A stretch of 44,101 nt of DNA from an uncultured Desulfovibrio sp. (GTDB taxonomy: Bacteria > Desulfobacterota > Desulfovibrionia > Desulfovibrionales > Desulfovibrionaceae), in the NCBI GenBank assembly GCA_900553065.1, contig USBZ01000012.1, forward strand, positions 1-44,101, given 5' to 3'. The notes under the pieces are model-generated. The model was not told where the DNA came from, did no database searches, and worked only from the letters and a program-made list of their open reading frames with translations. Made by a program: the position numbers and the translations under genes. Position 1 is the stretch's first letter; each line of letters begins with the position of its first letter. This document shows positions 39,696 to 44,101 of this stretch, piece by piece.

Positions 39696-41186
39696 TCAAC
39701 GTCTTTTGCCGAAAATGCCGCCGAGAAGGCCGCGCATCACGGCGCGTCCGAGTTCCCGGCCCACCGTGCTACCGATGGTGCGTCCCGCCTGCTTCACGAC
39801 GGCGCCGAGCATTTCTTCCCACGGCGCGGGAGCGTCATATCCTTCCTCTTCCGTGCGCTGCTTTTGTTCCGCCTTTTGGCCGCTCAGCACTTCATGGGCG
39901 GATGTTCTGTCCACGGCAGTGCCGTACAGCTTCTGCACGGCGGAGGCCTCGATGATGCCGCGGCGCTCTTCTTCGCCTATGGCTCCGATGCCGCCCTCCG
40001 GCGGCAGAATGAGCGCCCGCTCCACCATGCAGGGCGCACCGTCGGCATCCAGAAAGGAAACCAGCGCTTCGCCCGTACGCAGGGAGGAAATGACGGCTTC
40101 GGTATCCAGAGCCGGATTGGCCCGGAATGTTTCGGCGGCGGCCCGTACGGCCTTCTGATCCCGCGGGGTGAAGGCCCTCAGCGCGTGCTGCACGCGGTTG
40201 CCGAGCTGGGAGAGTACGCCGTCCGGAATGTCTGCTGGATTCTGCGTGACGAAATAAACGCCCACGCCGCGCGAGCGGATGAGGCGGACCACCTGCTCCA
40301 CCTTCTGCAGCAGAACGTCCGGCATATCGTCGAAAAGAAGGTGCGCTTCGTCGAACATGAGCACGAGCCGGGGCTTGTCGGCATCGCCCCGTTCCGGGAG
40401 GCGTTCATACAGCTCGGAGAGCAGCCACAGCAGCACGGCGGCGTAGAGGCCGGGCTTCTGCAGAAGTTTGTCGGCAGCAAGAATGTTGAGATAGCCCCGG
40501 CCGGAAATATCGGTGCGGAACAGGTCTTCGATGTTCAGCGCAGGTTCGCCGAAGAAGGCTCCGGCTCCTTCGTCTTCCAGGCGCAGCAGGCTGCGCTGGA
40601 TGGCGCCCGTGCTGGCCGGGGAGATATGGCCGTATGAGGCGGCAAAGTCGGCCCGGTGTTCCGTTATCCAGACCAGCATGGCGCGCAGATCCTTGAGGTC
40701 GAGCAGCAGAAGGCCGTTTTCATCCGCCACGCGGAACACGAGGCGCAGAATGCCGCTCTGCACGTCGTTCAGCTTCAGCAGGCGGGCAAGAAGATCCGGC
40801 CCCAGGTCGCTGATGGTGGCGCGAAGCGGCGTTCCCTGTCGTCCTTCCACGTCCCAGAAGCATACCGGATACCCCCGGTTGACGTAGCCGAGCGCGAGCA
40901 GTCCAAGCGCTTCGATGCGCGCCTTTATACTTCCGCCGGGCGCTCCGGGACGGCATACGGCGGCAAGATCGCCCTTCACGTCGGTCAGAAGAACCGGGAT
41001 GCCTGCGGCGCTGAAGCATTCGGCCATGGTCTGCAGCGTGATGGTCTTGCCCGTACCTGTGGCTCCGGTAATGAGGCCGTGGCGGCAGAGCATGGAGGCT
41101 TCCATGCACAGAGCGCGTCCGTCCGGCTTCAGAGAGACGGGATTTTCTGCGGCGGCAATGAAGAGGCGTTTGTCGGAAGTCAGCAT
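39696..41186 (-). CDS. HerA-like helicase/ATPase, DUF853 family
   Basis: This 496-residue protein has Walker A GATGTGKT (41-48), Walker B LVLMFDEAHLLF (near 280) and an FVTQNPADIPDGVLSQLGNR segment (core FVTQNPADIP) typical of the HerA/FtsK-related DUF853 group, which lacks the HAS-barrel of archaeal HerA. The C-terminus is rich in Gly/Arg (GRTIGSTVGRELGRAVMRG) and ends in GKRR. DUF853 ATPases are widespread, and their physiological role is unsettled. AAAGGA precedes the ATG. The gap to the M24 gene is 68 bases. Confidence 0.88.
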   Translation of the reverse strand: MLTSDKRLFIAAAENPVSLKPDGRALCMEASMLCRHGLITGATGTGKTITLQTMAECFSAAGIPVLLTDVKGDLAAVCRPGAPGGSIKARIEALGLLALGYVNRGYPVCFWDVEGRQGTPLRATISDLGPDLLARLLKLNDVQSGILRLVFRVADENGLLLLDLKDLRAMLVWITEHRADFAASYGHISPASTGAIQRSLLRLEDEGAGAFFGEPALNIEDLFRTDISGRGYLNILAADKLLQKPGLYAAVLLWLLSELYERLPERGDADKPRLVLMFDEAHLLFDDMPDVLLQKVEQVVRLIRSRGVGVYFVTQNPADIPDGVLSQLGNRVQHALRAFTPRDQKAVRAAAETFRANPALDTEAVISSLRTGEALVSFLDADGAPCMVERALILPPEGGIGAIGEEERRGIIEASAVQKLYGTAVDRTSAHEVLSGQKAEQKQRTEEEGYDAPAPWEEMLGAVVKQAGRTIGSTVGRELGRAVMRGLLGGIFGKRR

Positions 41187-41330
41187 GATGTGTCCTTTTC
41201 AGGCAGAGGAAAGCGCGCCGGCGCTGCGGAGGCGCGGGCCGCCTTCATCAGGAATAACGCAACCATACGTCTTTTTCTGAAAAAACAAAAGGCAGCGGAA
41301 CGGAAGGTGCCGTCGGCCTTCGGGCATGAA

Positions 41331-41360
41331 AAAAGGCTCCCCCGAAACCGGGGGAGCCTT
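41331..41360 (-). terminator. Terminator of the carB-carA operon
   Basis: AAGGCTCCCCC (41333-41343), loop GAAACC, GGGGGAGCCTT (41350-41360). On the minus strand it is followed by TTTTTTCATG when the closing A/T pairs are counted. It lies 48 bases past the carA stop. Confidence 0.92.
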
Positions 41361-41408
41361 CAGGAGCGGAATGGTCGGCTCTGCCTCAGGGCAGGGCCTC
41401 GACGTCGA

Positions 41409-42548
41409 TTACTTTCCGGCCTTCGCCTTCATCACCATGTCCTTGAAGTCGGTGAAGAAGGTGCGGCTGTCGGTGGGACCGGCGGCGGCTTCGGGATGAT
41501 GCTGAACGGTCATGATGGGCTTTTCAGGATGGCGGAAGCCTTCCAGCGTGCCGTCATTGAGGTTCACATACACCTTTTCCACGCCTTCGGGCGGAATGAC
41601 GCAGAAGCCGTGGTTCTGAGAAGAGATCTCGATGCGGCCGGTAAGCAGATTCTTGACCGGATGGTTCACGCCGTGATGGCCGAACTTCAGCTTGGTGGTG
41701 GTGCCGCCGAGGGCGTGACCGAGAAGCTGATGGCCGAGGCAGATGGCGCCGATGGGGAAGATTTCCGCCATCTTGGCGATTTCGGCGATTTCCGCCTTCA
41801 GCGTGGCGGGGTCGCCGGGGCCGTTGGAGAGGAACACGCCGTCGGGAGCGGCGGCCTTGACCTGTTCACAGGTGAAGGACGGGGGCACGACGAGAAGTTC
41901 CATGTCCTGAGCGGAAAGCAGGCGCAGGATGTTCCACTTGATGCCGAAGTCGTACACCACGACCTTGAGCGCCTTTCCGGCGGGCCAGTCATAGGAGCCG
42001 TCGGCATTCAGCGTGACCGGGGCGGGACGGCCGGCAGCATCGTCCCAGCGGTAGGGCTTGTCGGGAGCCACTCGGGTGACGAGGTTCTGACCTTCCATGG
42101 AGGGCAGCTCTTGCGCCTTCTTCACCAGTTCCTCGGGATCGAGAATGCTGGTGGAAATGCAGCCGCGCATGGCGCCGTTCTTGCGCAGGTGCAGGGTGAG
42201 CGCACGGGTATCGATGCCTTCGATGCCGGGCACGCCCTGACGCATGAGAAAGTCGGGCAGGCTTTCGGTGGCGCGCCAGTTGGAAGGTTCCTTGCAGCAT
42301 TCCTTGACGATGAGGGCCGACATGTGAACCTTTTCGGATTCCATGTCGTCGGGATTGATGCCGTAGTTGCCGATGAGCGGATAGGTGAGGCACACCATCT
42401 GACCCGCATAGGAGGGGTCGGTGAGCAGTTCCTGATATCCGGCCATGGCGGTATTGAAAATGACTTCGCCGCCGGTCAGTTCAATGGGGCCGGTGAAGGA
42501 TTCCCCTTCAAGGACGAAGCCGTCTTCGAGGGCGAGCAGAGCTTTCAT
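41409..42548 (-). CDS. carA: Carbamoyl-phosphate synthase small (glutaminase) subunit
   Basis: This 379-residue protein has an N-terminal CarA domain (1-150) and a class-I glutamine amidotransferase domain with the triad Cys270 (AICLGHQLLGH), His351 and Glu353 (HHPEAAAGP). It releases ammonia from glutamine for carbamoyl-phosphate made by CarB, feeding pyrimidine and arginine synthesis. The ATG at 42548 overlaps the carB stop (ATGA), so carA is translated after carB. AAAGGAG lies about 10 bases upstream, within the end of carB. Confidence 0.97.
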   Translation of the reverse strand: MKALLALEDGFVLEGESFTGPIELTGGEVIFNTAMAGYQELLTDPSYAGQMVCLTYPLIGNYGINPDDMESEKVHMSALIVKECCKEPSNWRATESLPDFLMRQGVPGIEGIDTRALTLHLRKNGAMRGCISTSILDPEELVKKAQELPSMEGQNLVTRVAPDKPYRWDDAAGRPAPVTLNADGSYDWPAGKALKVVVYDFGIKWNILRLLSAQDMELLVVPPSFTCEQVKAAAPDGVFLSNGPGDPATLKAEIAEIAKMAEIFPIGAICLGHQLLGHALGGTTTKLKFGHHGVNHPVKNLLTGRIEISSQNHGFCVIPPEGVEKVYVNLNDGTLEGFRHPEKPIMTVQHHPEAAAGPTDSRTFFTDFKDMVMKAKAGK

Positions 42549-44101
42549 GCGCGTTCTCCTTTGGGCGATCCCGCATAGTAGTCCTGGAGGCACTCGACGT
42601 TGAGGGCCTTGTTCTGCTGATGCTGGATGGCGCGGGCAATGGCGCGGGCGCCGGAAATCGTGGTGGTAAAGGACACGCCGTAGTGCAGCGTGGTCTGACG
42701 GATGGCGCGGGAATCGTGGGTGGTGCGCTTGCCGGAAGCGGTGTTGATGACCATGGCGACTTCGCCGTTCTTGATCATGTCCACGATGTTCGGGCGGCCT
42801 TCATGCACCTTGAGCACGGGCTGCACGTCGAGGCCGGAGTCCTTGAGGAGCTTGGCCGTGCCGCGCGTGGCGAGCAGTTCAAAGCCGAGGTCGGCGTAGG
42901 ACCTGGCAATGGGCACCACGAATTCCTTGTCGCGGTCGTTCACGGAAATGAACACCTTGCCGTAGGAGGGCAGGGACTGGCCTGAGCCGAGCTGACTCTT
43001 CAGGAAGGCTTCGTCGAAGGTACGGGCCACGCCCATGACTTCACCGGTGGAGCGCATTTCAGGTCCGAGCAGAATATCCACGCCGGGGAAGCGCTTGAAG
43101 GGGAACACCGCTTCCTTCACGCACACATAGCCGGTCTTGCGCATGGACCAGGGATCGAGTTCCTTCAGCGTCTTGCCGAGCATGATCAGCGTGGCGAGGC
43201 GGGGCAGCGGAACGCCGGTTGCCTTGGACACGAAGGGCGCGGTACGGGAGGCGCGGGGGTTCACTTCAAGGATGTAGATTTTTCCGTCCTTGACGGCGAA
43301 CTGGATGTTCATGAGGCCGACGACGCGCAGTTCCTTGGCGAGTTCCACGGTCTGACGGCTGATTTCGCTGATGATGTCGTCCGGCAGGGAGTAGGGAGGC
43401 AGCGAGCAGGCCGAGTCGCCGGAATGGATGCCGGCAGCTTCGATGTGCTCCATGATGCCCGCCACATACACGTCCTTGCCGTCGGCAAGGGCGTCCACGT
43501 CCACTTCGATGGCGTTCTCAAGGAACTGGTCGATGAGAATGGGATGCTCGGGCGTATCCGTGCCCACCACGTTGTGGAAGTAGTCGTCAAGGTCGTCGGG
43601 ACCGTAGCAGACCATCATGGCGCGGCCGCCGAGCACATAGCTCGGACGCACGATGATGGGGTAGCCGATGCGGGCGGCTTCTTCCTTGGCCACGTCCAGG
43701 GAAATGCAGGTGCCGTTCTGAGGCTGGAGAAGATGCAGCTTCTGGATGAGGGCCTGGAAGCGTTCGCGGTCTTCGGCGCGGTCGATGGCGTCGGGGCTGG
43801 TGCCGAGGATCGGCACGCCGGCGCGCTGCAGCGGCACGGCGAGGTTCAGCGGGGTCTGGCCGCCGAACTGCACGATGACGCCGTCGGGCTGCTCGGTCTT
43901 GACGATGTGCATCACGTCTTCAAAGGTGAGCGGCTCGAAGTACAGGCGGTCGGAGGTGTCGTAGTCGGTGGACACGGTTTCGGGGTTGGAGTTCACCATG
44001 ATGGCTTCCACGCCCTCGTCGCGCAGAGCGAAGGAGGCATGGCAGCAGCAGTAGTCGAACTCGATGCCCTGACCGATGCGGTTGGGACCGCCGCCGAGAA
44101 T
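42545..44101 (-). CDS. carB: Carbamoyl-phosphate synthase large subunit, C-terminal half (runs off the window)
   Basis: The last 518 residues of CarB are visible; the open frame continues to the window edge with ILGGGPNRIGQGIEFDYCC, the linker before the second ATP-grasp unit. The second (carbamate-phosphorylating) ATP-grasp domain follows (RPSYVLGGRAMMV, then ILEVNPRASRTAPFVSKATG). The C-terminal MGS-like allosteric domain covers about the last 130 residues (VNTASGKRTTHDSRAIRQ). The N-terminal half lies outside. The order carB before carA is the reverse of that in E. coli and most operons. Confidence 0.97.
   Translation of the reverse strand: MLGGGPNRIGQGIEFDYCCCHASFALRDEGVEAIMVNSNPETVSTDYDTSDRLYFEPLTFEDVMHIVKTEQPDGVIVQFGGQTPLNLAVPLQRAGVPILGTSPDAIDRAEDRERFQALIQKLHLLQPQNGTCISLDVAKEEAARIGYPIIVRPSYVLGGRAMMVCYGPDDLDDYFHNVVGTDTPEHPILIDQFLENAIEVDVDALADGKDVYVAGIMEHIEAAGIHSGDSACSLPPYSLPDDIISEISRQTVELAKELRVVGLMNIQFAVKDGKIYILEVNPRASRTAPFVSKATGVPLPRLATLIMLGKTLKELDPWSMRKTGYVCVKEAVFPFKRFPGVDILLGPEMRSTGEVMGVARTFDEAFLKSQLGSGQSLPSYGKVFISVNDRDKEFVVPIARSYADLGFELLATRGTAKLLKDSGLDVQPVLKVHEGRPNIVDMIKNGEVAMVINTASGKRTTHDSRAIRQTTLHYGVSFTTTISGARAIARAIQHQQNKALNVECLQDYYAGSPKGERA

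Noticed and set aside
40656..42578. 640-codon plus-strand frame spanning the HerA-like gene, the terminator and carA
   Set aside because: It runs through a strong terminator and two well-supported minus-strand genes; no domain.
1..44101. CRISPR arrays, integrases, att sites or phage genes
   Set aside because: No regularly spaced direct repeats, integrase-like proteins or tRNA-flanking duplications were seen; the tRNA-Val is intact with no neighbouring integrase.

Overview
The window reads as a chromosomal segment of an anaerobic, GC-rich Gram-negative bacterium, most likely a member of the Desulfovibrionaceae (Desulfovibrio/Bilophila/Mailhella type). The reasons are a lactate-oxidation operon laid out as in sulfate reducers (lactate permease, GlcD/GlcF-type dehydrogenase, LutC and a fused LutB/LutA protein), oxygen-independent radical-SAM haem breakdown, Ton machinery implying an outer membrane, and a TRAP transporter. 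No phage, CRISPR array, rRNA or intact transposon was seen.

Layout. 1-2106: a nested palindrome resembling an IS200/IS605 end, a 60-residue lipoprotein with a twin-arginine-like signal, a hexapeptide acetyltransferase and tRNA-Val(UAC). 2107-12029 (+): a haem acquisition operon with a HutW/ChuW-type haem-cleaving radical SAM enzyme, a TonB-dependent receptor, an ECF-type inner-membrane importer (S, T and fused A-A' subunits), HutX/ChuX, a flavodoxin-like protein, and ExbB, ExbD and TonB. Haem would cross the outer membrane through the receptor powered by ExbBD-TonB, cross the inner membrane by the ECF importer rather than the usual HmuTUV, and be opened anaerobically to release iron. 12177-14160 (-): a MATE exporter and a DtxR/MntR-family metalloregulator. 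A 22-bp inverted repeat (AAAGTT-N10-AACTTT) lies upstream of both this pair and the haem operon, suggesting shared control.

14241-15596 (-): rarA. 15734-23276 (-): the lactate operon, with modules predicted to oxidise both lactate enantiomers plus a permease. 23277-23861: AT-rich control region.

23862-33318 (-): a ten-gene catabolic operon of unknown substrate. A TRAP transporter (dctPQM) precedes a metallo-beta-lactamase-fold hydrolase, a Gfo/Idh/MocA oxidoreductase, a VOC protein, an amidohydrolase, a class-V PLP enzyme, a KDG-kinase-like PfkB kinase and a KDPG aldolase. The last two point to KDG -> KDPG -> pyruvate + glyceraldehyde-3-phosphate, so the imported compound is probably an acidic sugar derivative, perhaps an amino-sugar acid. 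A divergent LacI-type regulator (33678) and a RidA-family imine hydrolase (34806) complete the locus. Two copies of the palindrome ACTCCGGAGT in the divergent promoter region are likely LacI-type operators.

35471-44101 (-): mostly housekeeping genes: a small exported protein, an AbgA-like M20 amidohydrolase, a DUF2333 membrane protein, an M24 peptidase, a HerA-like ATPase (DUF853) and the pyrimidine/arginine genes carB (partial, running off the window) and carA, in the unusual order carB-carA.
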